Positions 1-6,824 of a stretch of 13,565 bases of DNA are shown here, in pieces. This stretch comes from Bacteroidales bacterium UBA3623 (GTDB taxonomy: Bacteria > Bacteroidota > Bacteroidia > Bacteroidales > UBA932), in NCBI GenBank assembly GCA_002373715.1, contig DFLI01000107.1:1-13565 (forward strand), in the 5' to 3' direction. The position numbers and the translations under genes are program-made. The notes below the pieces were generated by a model. It saw nothing but the letters and a program-made list of their open reading frames with translations, ran no database searches and was not told the DNA's origin. Positions within the stretch are counted from its first letter, which is position 1, and every line of letters begins with the position of its first letter.

Positions 1-3000
1 GTCATTCTCCGCAACGAGAAGCGTATGCTTCAGGAAGCTGTGGACAGCCTCTTCGACAACTCCAAGAAGTCATCGGCCGTTAAGAGCGAGAGCAACCGCG
101 CTCTCAAGTCCCTGTCCGATTCCCTCAAGGGTAAGCAGGGCCGCTTCCGCCAGAACCTCCTGGGTAAGCGTGTGGACTACTCCGCCCGTTCGGTTATCGT
201 CGTAGGTCCGGAGCTCAATATGCACGAGTGCGGTCTGCCTAAGTTCATGGCCGCCGAGCTGTACAAGCCCTTTGTAATCCGCAAGCTCATCGAGCGCGGC
301 ATTGTGAAGACGGTTAAGAGCGCCAAGAAGATTGTAGATCGCCGCGACCCCGTTATCTGGGACATCCTGGAGAACGTGATGAAGGGTCATCCGGTGCTGC
401 TGAACCGTGCACCTACCCTGCACCGTCTGGGTATCCAGGCTTTCCAGCCCCGTATGATTGAAGGTAAGGCCATCCAGCTGCATCCGCTCGCTTGTACTGC
501 ATTTAACGCCGACTTCGACGGTGACCAGATGGCTATTCACCTGCCGCTGGGCAATGCTGCCATCATGGAGGCACAGCTCCTGATGCTGGGCTCCCACAAC
601 ATCCTCAACCCCGCTAACGGTTCCCCTATCACCGTTCCTTCCCAGGATATGGTGCTGGGTCTGTACTATATTACCAAGGAACGTCCCGGTGCCAAGGGCA
701 GCGGTATGAAGTTCTACGGTCCCGAAGAGGTGATTATCGCCTACGACGGAAAGATTATCGATATGCACGCCCCCATCGAGGTCCGTCTGCCCAAGGACAA
801 GCAGGATCTGAGCAAGGGCTACGAGATGGTGAAAACCACCGCAGGCCGCATCATCGTGAACCAGTACATGCCCGATGAGGTGCCTTACGTGAACGAGGTG
901 CTGGGTAAGAAAGCCCTCCGTAGCGTCATCACCCAGGTGATCAAGTCCACGGGTGTTACCCGTACCGCCCAGTTCCTGGACGATATCAAGAACCTCGGTT
1001 ACGACCAGGCCTTCCGTGCCGGTATTTCCTTCAACCTGGGAGATGTGCTCATCCCCGAGGAGAAGACGGCTCTCATCGAGAAGGGTTACGCCGATGTGGA
1101 AACCATCAAGGCCAACTACGCCATGGGTTTCATCACCAACAACGAGCGTTACAACAAGGTCATCGACCTCTGGACGTCCATCGACAACCAGCTCACCGCC
1201 ATCGTGAAGAAGCAGATTTCTGCCGACCAGCAGGGCTTCAACCCGGTGTACATGATGCTGGATTCCGGTGCCCGTGGTTCCACCCAGCAGATCAAGCAGC
1301 TCTGCGGTATGCGTGGCCTGATGGCCAAGCCCCAGAAGAGCGGCGCTGCCGGTGCAGAAATCATCGAGAACCCCATCGTGTCCAACCTGAAGGAAGGTAT
1401 GACGGTGTTGGAGTACTTCATCTCCACCCACGGTGCCCGTAAGGGTCTGGCCGATACCGCCCTGAAGACGGCCGATGCCGGTTACCTCACCCGTCGTCTG
1501 GTAGACGTATCCCACGACGTGATTATCACCGAGGAAGACTGCGGTACCCTCCGCGGCCTCATCGCCACCGCCATCAAGAATAAGGATGAGGTGGTAGAAT
1601 CCCTCGGAGAGCGCATCCTGGGCCGTACGTCCGTACACGATATCTTCAACCCGCTCACCGGAGAGCTCATCATTGCCGCTGGCGAAGAAATCCGCGAGGA
1701 TGTTGCCAACCTCATTGATTCCCTCCCTATCGAGCAGGTGGAAATCCGCAGCGTGCTCACCTGCGAATCCCGCAAGGGTGTGTGCGCCAAGTGCTATGGC
1801 CGCAACCTGGCCACCTCCCGCATGGTGGAAACCGGTGAAGTGGTGGGCGTTATCGCCGCCCAGTCCATCGGCGAACCTGGTACCCAGCTTACTCTGCGTA
1901 CCTTCCACGTGGGTGGTACCGCTTCCGGTTCCGTGGCAGACAACACCATCGTTTCCAAGTATGAAGGTAAGCTTGCCTTTGAGGAGCTCCGTACCATCGA
2001 CCGCGTGAACGAGGACGGCACTGTGAACCCCGTTGTGGTTTCCCGTATGACCGAACTCCGCATCCTGGACGAGCGCACCGGCATGACTTATTCCCATTAT
2101 GATATCCCTTACGGTTCCACGCTGTACTTCAAGGACGGCGACACCGTGAAGAAGGGAGACCTCATCTGCGAATGGGATGCTTACAACGCTACCACCATCG
2201 TGGAAACGGCCGGTACCGTCCGCTTCGAGAACATGGCAGAAGGCGTTACCTACCGTGAGGAGAGCGCCGATGAGTTCGCTACCAACACCGACAAGGTGAT
2301 TATAGAAGGCCGAGACAAGACCAAGACCCCTGCCATGCTCATCGTAGACGGCAACGGTCAGGTTCTCCGCCAGTACAACCTGCCTGTGGGCGCCCACATC
2401 ATGATTAACGACGGAGACGCCGTGAAGGTGGGTGACGTGGTCATCAAGATCCCTCGTGCCATCGGTAAGGCCAGCGATATCACCGGCGGTCTGCCGCGTG
2501 TGACCGAGCTCTTCGAGGCCCGTACCCCGTCCAACCCTGCCATCCTCTCCGAAATCAACGGTGAAATTCTGATGGGTAAGGTGAAGCGTGGTAAGCGTGA
2601 GATCATTGTGAAGAACCGCAGCGGCAAGGAGTGCCGTTACGAGGTTCCCATGACCAAGCAGATCCTGGTACAGGAGAACGACTATGTGAAGGCCGGTACC
2701 CGTCTGTCCGACGGCGGCACTTCGCCTACCGACATCCTGAACATTCTGGGTCCGGTGAAGGCACAGGAATACATCGTGAACGAAATCCAGGCTGTTTACC
2801 GCCTGCAGGGTGTAAAGATCAACGACAAGCACTTCGAGATCATTGTCCGTCAGATGATGCGCAAGGTCCAGATTGGAGACCCCGGAGACACCGAATTCCT
2901 CCCGGAGGAACTGGTGGACAAGTGGGAGTTTATGGACCGCAACGACGAAATCTTCGGCAAGCACTATGTGCTGGATCCCGGTGACAGCGCCCGTTTCGAG

Positions 3001-3354
3001 GAAGGCGATATCATCAGCGCCCGCGACCTCCGCGGAGAGAATGCTTCTCTCGAGCGTCAGGGAGCCAAGCTGGTGGTTTCCCGCCCGGCCAAGCCCGCAA
3101 CGGCTTCCCAGGTGCTCCAGGGTATCACCCGCGCCGCCCTCAAGACCGGCTCCTTCATCAGCGCCGCTTCCTTCCAGGAAACCACCAAGGTGCTGTCCGA
3201 GGCTGCTATCCGCGCCCGCGTGGACTACCTCGAGGGTCTGAAGGAGAACGTGATCTGCGGTCACCTCATTCCTGCCGGTACCGGTCTGTCCCGCTACCAG
3301 GACATTGTGGTGGGCTCCAAGACCGAGGCCATGGATGCGATGAAGGAATTGTAA
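1..3354 (+). CDS. rpoC: DNA-directed RNA polymerase beta' subunit, 5'-truncated by window edge
   Basis: This is the beta' subunit of RNA polymerase, which builds much of the active-site cleft. The frame is open from base 1, so the true start lies upstream; 1117 codons remain, and about 300 N-terminal residues are missing compared with the ~1400 usual for the family. The catalytic NADFDGDQM loop, whose aspartates bind the active-site Mg2+, lies at 505-531. The bridge helix (STHGARKGLADTALKTA type) is near 1420-1500. Four zinc-binding cysteines are recognisable: one in EEDCGT (1540) and three in the CESRKGVCAKC stretch (about 1761-1795). The trigger loop begins at IGEPGTQLTLRTFHVGG (about 1868-1918) and resumes at ITGGLPRVTELFEAR (about 2480), so it carries a ~180-residue SI3-like insertion. 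The conserved C-terminal block (FISAASFQETTKVLSEAA, then NVICGHLIPAGTG) is present. Codon use is strongly biased, as expected for high expression. A terminator follows 25 bases after the stop. Identification is essentially certain. Confidence 0.98.
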   Translation, partial: VILRNEKRMLQEAVDSLFDNSKKSSAVKSESNRALKSLSDSLKGKQGRFRQNLLGKRVDYSARSVIVVGPELNMHECGLPKFMAAELYKPFVIRKLIERGIVKTVKSAKKIVDRRDPVIWDILENVMKGHPVLLNRAPTLHRLGIQAFQPRMIEGKAIQLHPLACTAFNADFDGDQMAIHLPLGNAAIMEAQLLMLGSHNILNPANGSPITVPSQDMVLGLYYITKERPGAKGSGMKFYGPEEVIIAYDGKIIDMHAPIEVRLPKDKQDLSKGYEMVKTTAGRIIVNQYMPDEVPYVNEVLGKKALRSVITQVIKSTGVTRTAQFLDDIKNLGYDQAFRAGISFNLGDVLIPEEKTALIEKGYADVETIKANYAMGFITNNERYNKVIDLWTSIDNQLTAIVKKQISADQQGFNPVYMMLDSGARGSTQQIKQLCGMRGLMAKPQKSGAAGAEIIENPIVSNLKEGMTVLEYFISTHGARKGLADTALKTADAGYLTRRLVDVSHDVIITEEDCGTLRGLIATAIKNKDEVVESLGERILGRTSVHDIFNPLTGELIIAAGEEIREDVANLIDSLPIEQVEIRSVLTCESRKGVCAKCYGRNLATSRMVETGEVVGVIAAQSIGEPGTQLTLRTFHVGGTASGSVADNTIVSKYEGKLAFEELRTIDRVNEDGTVNPVVVSRMTELRILDERTGMTYSHYDIPYGSTLYFKDGDTVKKGDLICEWDAYNATTIVETAGTVRFENMAEGVTYREESADEFATNTDKVIIEGRDKTKTPAMLIVDGNGQVLRQYNLPVGAHIMINDGDAVKVGDVVIKIPRAIGKASDITGGLPRVTELFEARTPSNPAILSEINGEILMGKVKRGKREIIVKNRSGKECRYEVPMTKQILVQENDYVKAGTRLSDGGTSPTDILNILGPVKAQEYIVNEIQAVYRLQGVKINDKHFEIIVRQMMRKVQIGDPGDTEFLPEELVDKWEFMDRNDEIFGKHYVLDPGDSARFEEGDIISARDLRGENASLERQGAKLVVSRPAKPATASQVLQGITRAALKTGSFISAASFQETTKVLSEAAIRARVDYLEGLKENVICGHLIPAGTGLSRYQDIVVGSKTEAMDAMKEL

Positions 3355-3379
3355 TTTCCGTCATCGTGAACACAAAATT

Positions 3380-3408
3380 AGGCGCTTCCTTTCGGGAGCG
3401 CCTTTTTT
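3380..3408 (+). terminator. intrinsic terminator of rpoC
   Basis: A 10-bp stem (AGGCGCTTCC with GGGAGCGCCT, one T-G wobble) closes a TTTC loop and is followed by six T residues. It lies 25 bases after the rpoC stop. On the minus strand the same hairpin is followed by AATTTTG, so it could also weakly terminate the converging lipoprotein gene, which ends at 3424. Confidence 0.92.
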
Positions 3409-3423
3409 AAATTAATCACTTGC

Positions 3424-3927
3424 CTATCGGCGGGAATTATCTTTTTCCTCGTACTGCCAAACGGTAACCCGCAAATCCATGGCCGGGTCTCCTTCCTCGT
3501 CCAGCTTGAAGTCGGTGGCGGTGTAGAATACCATTACATAGCCCAGGCCCCATTCAAAATCCAGATAGGTGGAGTAGAGGTACTCGTCTTCGGTGCCGTA
3601 GTCCATATATTGGGCCCTTACGCAGGGGAGGGGTGTCCACACCACATTGCCGTTGGCATCTTTCAGCTTGCGGGATACGGTTACATCGCCGTAGTTCACC
3701 ACGTTGCTGGTAATCTGGGGAACATCCAGCTGTCTGTAAATAAGGCAAGCGCCGCCATCCAGTTCCTGAACGTCCCAGTCTGTGCTGCGGATAGTAAAGT
3801 CAATCTGTTTCATCTGCACTCCGTCGCCCTCTATATAGTACTCCTCATAGTACCTCTTGGTACAGGAGGAGACAGAAAGGAGCGCCAACGCTGCTACTGT
3901 AAGCAGGAGGATTCTCTTTGCTTTCAT
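3424..3927 (-). CDS. short lipoprotein of unknown function
   Basis: A 167-residue protein starting MKAKRILLLTVAALALL with a typical type II signal peptide: Lys/Arg at residues 3-5, a hydrophobic core at 6-17, and a VSSC lipobox with Cys22 as the predicted lipidated residue. It is therefore likely membrane-anchored in the periplasm or at the outer membrane. The mature N-terminus is tyrosine- and glutamate-rich (RYYEEYYIEGDG). The rest alternates hydrophobic and polar residues (FTIRSTDWDV, VTVSRKL, RVTVWQYEE), suggesting a small beta-rich domain. There is no catalytic motif, and I do not recognise a named family. Small lipoproteins of this kind are common in Bacteroidales. It is transcribed toward rpoC and stands alone, with the IS30 remnant region upstream. 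No Shine-Dalgarno sequence or clear TAnnTTTG box is visible before the ATG at 3927. That it is a real gene is likely; its function is unknown. Confidence 0.85.
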   Translation of the reverse strand: MKAKRILLLTVAALALLSVSSCTKRYYEEYYIEGDGVQMKQIDFTIRSTDWDVQELDGGACLIYRQLDVPQITSNVVNYGDVTVSRKLKDANGNVVWTPLPCVRAQYMDYGTEDEYLYSTYLDFEWGLGYVMVFYTATDFKLDEEGDPAMDLRVTVWQYEEKDNSRR

Positions 3928-4104
3928 AAGTCAAGATATTAGGAAATTATTTCTTTTCTACCAACAAGGATTATACCACAGGCTTAATAATGCCTTCCAT
4001 AACCGTATAAGCGTCCGGATTGGGCGCTGGATTCTATTCCGAAGTGCAACGCTTTGAAGCCTTATAGTATAACTTTACTGTCATAACCAGAAAAGCGACA
4101 GAGG

Positions 4105-4272
4105 ATGGGATACAAGCAATTGACAAGGGAGCAACGATTTACGATAGAGAGGTTGCTGCAGAGACCAATGAGCCTAAGGGAGATTGGAGAAGTAATAGGG
4201 GTCAGCACAGGTACAGTGAGCCGTGAGATCCGTAGGAACTGCAACATGAGAGGATACCATCGGTACCGATGA
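4105..4272 (+). pseudogene. IS30-family transposase, N-terminal remnant
   Basis: A 55-codon frame begins MGYKQLTREQRFTIERLL, continues through MSLREIGEVIGVSTGTVSRE and RRNCNMRGYHRY, and then meets TGA at 4270. This matches the N-terminal helix-turn-helix of IS30 transposases: the K-LT-EQR-I opening, the S-REI recognition helix and the RN--RGY ending. Intact members are usually about 320-380 residues. The preserved reading frame over this segment suggests the decay is not very old. Confidence 0.85.
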
Positions 4273-4330
4273 CAGCTGGTTCAGAAAAAATACGAACGGG
4301 CTGATACGCCAGTACATTCCGAAAGAAACG
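4268..4330 (+). pseudogene. IS30-family transposase, C-terminal catalytic remnant
   Basis: Read in the frame of 4277, this segment gives DDSWFRKNTNGLIRQYIPKE. In IS30 transposases the motif ENTNGLIRQ(Y/F)-PKG carries the final Glu of the DDE triad. Here that position reads Lys (AAA at 4286-4288), within a run of six A residues where a small indel could also explain the change. The frame differs from that of the N-terminal remnant, so the two pieces are joined by an out-of-frame deletion. After IPKE the similarity to IS30 stops. Confidence 0.75.
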
Positions 4331-4434
4331 GACAACTACGAGCGTTTCCGCGAGTACTATCCTTCCGGCAGTCCCCGGATGGACCACGGCGGCGAGCGCT
4401 CCCTCTATTCCTTCATCTGTTTGGTAAGAGAGTA
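4331..4434 (+). other. orphan open stretch after the IS30 remnant, possible gene tail
   Basis: The frame of the IS30 C-terminal piece stays open to a TAA at 4432-4434 and would encode a tail containing NYERFREYYPSGSPRMDHGG and then RSLYSFICLVRE. This does not resemble an IS30 C-terminus. It could be the end of a gene cut by the insertion or deletion, or a chance open frame. It has no start of its own, and I do not recognise it. Confidence 0.3.
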
Positions 4435-4447
4435 AGCTATGTGGGAT

Positions 4448-4465
4448 AAAATGATTATCTTTGTA
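4448..4465 (+). promoter_or_regulatory. promoter -7 region of cysS
   Basis: TATCTTTG at 4456-4463 fits the Bacteroidota -7 consensus TAnnTTTG and ends 25 bases before the cysS ATG, predicting a leader of roughly 20 bases. No TTTG -33 box is visible at the usual 19-21 base spacing. An inverted repeat GATAA-N5-TTATC (4445-4459) overlaps the box. The 18 bases here differ at one position from 7874-7891, upstream of the panE-like gene. Confidence 0.7.
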
Positions 4466-4488
4466 AGCTACTCACAATAGTTTACAAG

Positions 4489-5964
4489 ATGAGACCTTTA
4501 TACCTTACCAATACCCTTTCCAGGAACAAGGAACTGTTCAAACCCATTCATGAGGGCCACGTGGGCATGTATGTCTGCGGGCCCACTGTGTATGGAGACG
4601 CCCATCTGGGCCACGCCCGTCCGGGTGTCACGTACGACGTCCTGTTCCGCCTGCTCAAATACCTGGGCTACAAGGTGCGCTATGTCCGCAACATCACGGA
4701 TGTAGGTCACCTGGAGCACGATGCCGACGAAGGGGAGGACAAGATTGCCAAGAAGGCCCGGCTGGAGCAGCTGGAGCCCATGGAGGTGGTGCAGTATTAC
4801 ACGGAGCGCTACCACGAAGCCATGCGCCTTCTCAATGTGCAGTCTCCTTCCATCGAACCCCGCGCATCGGCCCATATCATTGAGCAGATAGAGGCGGTGA
4901 AGAAGATTCTGGAGGCCGGTTATGCCTACGAGAGCAACGGCTCCATCTATTTCGACGTTCAGAAATACAACAAGGACCATCATTACGGCGTGCTCAGCGG
5001 CCGAAATCTGGACGATACGCTGGAAGGCACCCGCAGCCTGGACGGCCAGGGAGACAAGCGCGCCCCCTTCGATTTCGCCCTCTGGAAGAAGGCGGAGCCG
5101 GAGCACATCATGCGCTGGCCCAGCCCCTGGGGAGACGGCTTCCCGGGCTGGCACCTGGAGTGCTCGGTGATGGGCGAGAAATACCTGGGTGAAGAGTTCG
5201 ACATTCACGGAGGCGGCATGGACCTCATGTTCCCGCACCACGAGTGCGAAATTGCCCAGAACGTGGCCTCCCGCGGCACCCAGGGCGTGCATTACTGGGT
5301 GCACAACAACATGATTACCATCAACGGACAGAAGATGGGAAAGAGCCTGGGCAACTTCATCACGCTGCCTCAGCTCTTCGCCGGAGATCATCCCAAGCTG
5401 GAGAAGGCCTACAGCCCCATGACTATCCGTTTCTTCATTCTGCAGGCTCACTACCGCAGCACGCTGGACTTCTCCAACGAAGCCCTGCAGGCCGCAGAAA
5501 AGGGTTTGGGCCGATTAATGCAGGCCTGGAGAGAGATTGCCGGTCAAGCCGGCAATGACGTCATACCCGACTCCGATCGGGTATCTCCGGAAGTACGAGC
5601 CACCATGGACGCCGTGCTGGACGCCCTCTGCGACGACCTCAATACCCCCATCGCCATCGCCCATCTGTTTGACGCCGTGAAACTCATCAACGGCGGCAAG
5701 CTGAGTAACGATGACAAGGCCGCCCTGGCAAAATTCTTCGAAGAAGTAGTGGGCGGCGTCCTGGGCCTGAAGGACGAAGAGGCCGGCGCCTCCGGCAAGG
5801 CCGAAAAGGCCCTGGAAGGCGTAATGCAACTGGTTCTGGAAAATCGCAAGAAGGCCCGTGAGGAAAAGAACTGGGCCGAAAGCGACCATATCCGTGACCT
5901 CCTGGCCTCCTACGGCATCACCGTCAAAGACACCAAGGACGGAGCCACCTGGACCTTAGAATGA
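4489..5964 (+). CDS. cysS: cysteine--tRNA ligase
   Basis: Cysteinyl-tRNA synthetase is a monomeric class I enzyme that charges tRNA-Cys with cysteine, using ATP, in the cytoplasm. The 491-residue product has normal family length. The class I signature HLGH is at residues 39-42, just after CGPTVYG. The second signature, KMGKS, is at 282-286, a Gly variant of KMSKS. The structural zinc site that selects cysteine is complete: Cys30, Cys225 (in WHLECS), His250 and Glu254 (in FPHHECE). The DALR-type helical anticodon region follows from about residue 350, and the C-terminal segment ends VKDTKDGATWTLE. The ATG at 4489 is 25 bases after a TAnnTTTG box and gives the expected N-terminus (MRPLYLTNTLSRNKE); no Shine-Dalgarno sequence is visible. 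It sits alone, with IS30 debris upstream and a palindromic element downstream. Identification is certain. Confidence 0.98.
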   Translation: MRPLYLTNTLSRNKELFKPIHEGHVGMYVCGPTVYGDAHLGHARPGVTYDVLFRLLKYLGYKVRYVRNITDVGHLEHDADEGEDKIAKKARLEQLEPMEVVQYYTERYHEAMRLLNVQSPSIEPRASAHIIEQIEAVKKILEAGYAYESNGSIYFDVQKYNKDHHYGVLSGRNLDDTLEGTRSLDGQGDKRAPFDFALWKKAEPEHIMRWPSPWGDGFPGWHLECSVMGEKYLGEEFDIHGGGMDLMFPHHECEIAQNVASRGTQGVHYWVHNNMITINGQKMGKSLGNFITLPQLFAGDHPKLEKAYSPMTIRFFILQAHYRSTLDFSNEALQAAEKGLGRLMQAWREIAGQAGNDVIPDSDRVSPEVRATMDAVLDALCDDLNTPIAIAHLFDAVKLINGGKLSNDDKAALAKFFEEVVGGVLGLKDEEAGASGKAEKALEGVMQLVLENRKKAREEKNWAESDHIRDLLASYGITVKDTKDGATWTLE

Positions 5965-5980
5965 TCCAGTGAATCGAAGG

Positions 5981-6044
5981 TATCCCGGCGCTCTGCAGAG
6001 CGCCCGGCCGTAGGCCGCGGGGGATAATAGGGGGCAGGGCCCCC
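5981..6044. repeat. compact three-hairpin palindromic element
   Basis: In the gap between cysS and the exonuclease gene, 64 bases fold almost completely. An outer 6-bp stem (TATCCC 5981-5986 with GGGATA 6021-6026) encloses a perfect 18-base palindrome (GGCGCTCTGCAGAGCGCC, 5987-6004) and a 5-bp hairpin (CGGCC-GTA-GGCCG, 6005-6017), forming a three-way junction. Four bases later a 6-bp hairpin GGGGGC-AGG-GCCCCC (6030-6044) follows. No T-run comes after it on the plus strand, so it is not a standard intrinsic terminator. It could be a dispersed intergenic repeat of REP type, a structured 3' end of the cysS transcript, or a transcription block. Confidence 0.65.
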
Positions 6045-6074
6045 TCAAACAAAAAAGAGCGTTAGCTTGTGCTT

Positions 6075-6821
6075 ATGAAATTTATCTCATGGAATGTCAA
6101 TGGGCTGCGCGCAGTAGCCGGCAAAGGCTTCGCGGATATTTTCACGGAGCTGGATGCAGATTTTGTGTGTCTGCAGGAGACTAAACTGCAGGCCGGTCAG
6201 TTGGACCTGGAGTTCCTGGGATATGAGTCTTATTGGAACTATGCAGAAAAGAAGGGCTATTCCGGCACGGCCGTTTATACCAGACATACTCCGCAGAGCG
6301 TGAAGTATGGTATTGGCATTGAAGAGCACGATCAGGAGGGGAGAGTGATCACGCTGGAGTATGAAAAGTTCTTCCTGGTGTGCGTGTATGTCCCCAATTC
6401 CCAGGATGGCCTGAGGAGGCTGGATTACAGGATGACGTGGGAAGATGCTTTCCGGGCTTACTTATCGGCCCTTCCTAAGCCGGTGATTATGTGCGGAGAC
6501 CTCAATGTGGCGCACCAGGAGATTGATCTGAAAAACCCTTCCACCAACCATATGAACGCCGGTTTTACGGATGAGGAGCGCGGTAAATTCACGGAGCTTC
6601 TCTCCGCCGGATTTGTGGACAGCTGGCGCTTCCAGCACCCCACGGACGTGAAGTATTCCTGGTGGAGTTACCGCATGAACGCCCGGGAGCGGAATGCAGG
6701 TTGGCGTATAGATTATTTTGTGGTTTCGGAATCCTTGAAAGACGCTATTGTGTCCACCGAAATCCATAACGAAATATATGGCTCCGACCATTGCCCCGTA
6801 GAACTTATAATGAACTTTTAA
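6075..6821 (+). CDS. xth: exodeoxyribonuclease III / AP endonuclease
   Basis: This is an ExoIII-family endonuclease/exonuclease/phosphatase-fold enzyme that cuts DNA at abasic sites and degrades 3' ends in base excision repair. I chose the ATG at 6075, which gives MKFISWNVNGLRA, the conserved N-terminus; an in-frame GTG two codons upstream (6069) would only add two residues. The 248-residue length is typical of the compact bacterial form. Visible catalytic and metal residues are Asn7 (SWNVNGLR), Glu35 (LQETKL), Asp142 and Asn144 (GDLNVA), and Asp238-His239 (SDHCPVEL), with YSGTAVYTR and WRIDYFVVS also conserved. The stop is 3 bases before the next ATG, so it is probably cotranscribed with the aldolase-like gene. 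No TAnnTTTG box is visible in the 110 bases after cysS, which carry the hairpin element instead. Confidence 0.96.
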   Translation: MKFISWNVNGLRAVAGKGFADIFTELDADFVCLQETKLQAGQLDLEFLGYESYWNYAEKKGYSGTAVYTRHTPQSVKYGIGIEEHDQEGRVITLEYEKFFLVCVYVPNSQDGLRRLDYRMTWEDAFRAYLSALPKPVIMCGDLNVAHQEIDLKNPSTNHMNAGFTDEERGKFTELLSAGFVDSWRFQHPTDVKYSWWSYRMNARERNAGWRIDYFVVSESLKDAIVSTEIHNEIYGSDHCPVELIMNF

Positions 6822-6824
6822 CAA

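Larger units (their letters stand above)
4041..4330 (+). mobile_element. degenerate IS30-family insertion sequence, internally deleted
   Basis: The 561-base gap 3928-4488 holds the remains of an IS30-family element. An intact N-terminal helix-turn-helix segment of the transposase (4105-4272) is followed directly, in another frame, by a piece of the C-terminal catalytic region (TNGLIRQYIP, to about 4330). Roughly 240 residues between them are missing, including the first two catalytic aspartates. The left boundary is uncertain: GAAGTGCAAC at 4041-4050, about 55 bases before the start codon, could belong to the left terminal inverted repeat. No matching inverted copy is visible on the right before cysS, so the right end seems lost. 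The element cannot encode a working transposase. The part 3928-4040 holds nothing I can identify. Confidence 0.8.

Noticed and set aside
70..3264. Long open frame of 1064 codons antisense to rpoC
   Set aside because: It mirrors rpoC codon bias: codons that would create antisense stops (TTA, CTA, TCA) are avoided in this highly expressed gene. The product is low-complexity, His/Gly/Val/Leu-rich and has no motif.
3610..4057. Plus-strand open frames opposite and upstream of the lipoprotein gene
   Set aside because: No domain or promoter; the lipoprotein on the other strand has a convincing signal peptide and lipobox.
4498..5451. 317-codon open frame antisense to cysS
   Set aside because: Same codon-bias shadow; cysS on the other strand has complete catalytic and zinc motifs.
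5985..6060. Rho-independent terminator for cysS
   Set aside because: Strong stems are present, but the sequence after the last hairpin is TCAAACAAAAAAG, with no T-run on the plus strand.
6069..6074. GTG start two codons upstream for exonuclease III
   Set aside because: The ATG at 6075 gives the conserved MKFISWNVNG start; the extra two residues are not expected in the family.
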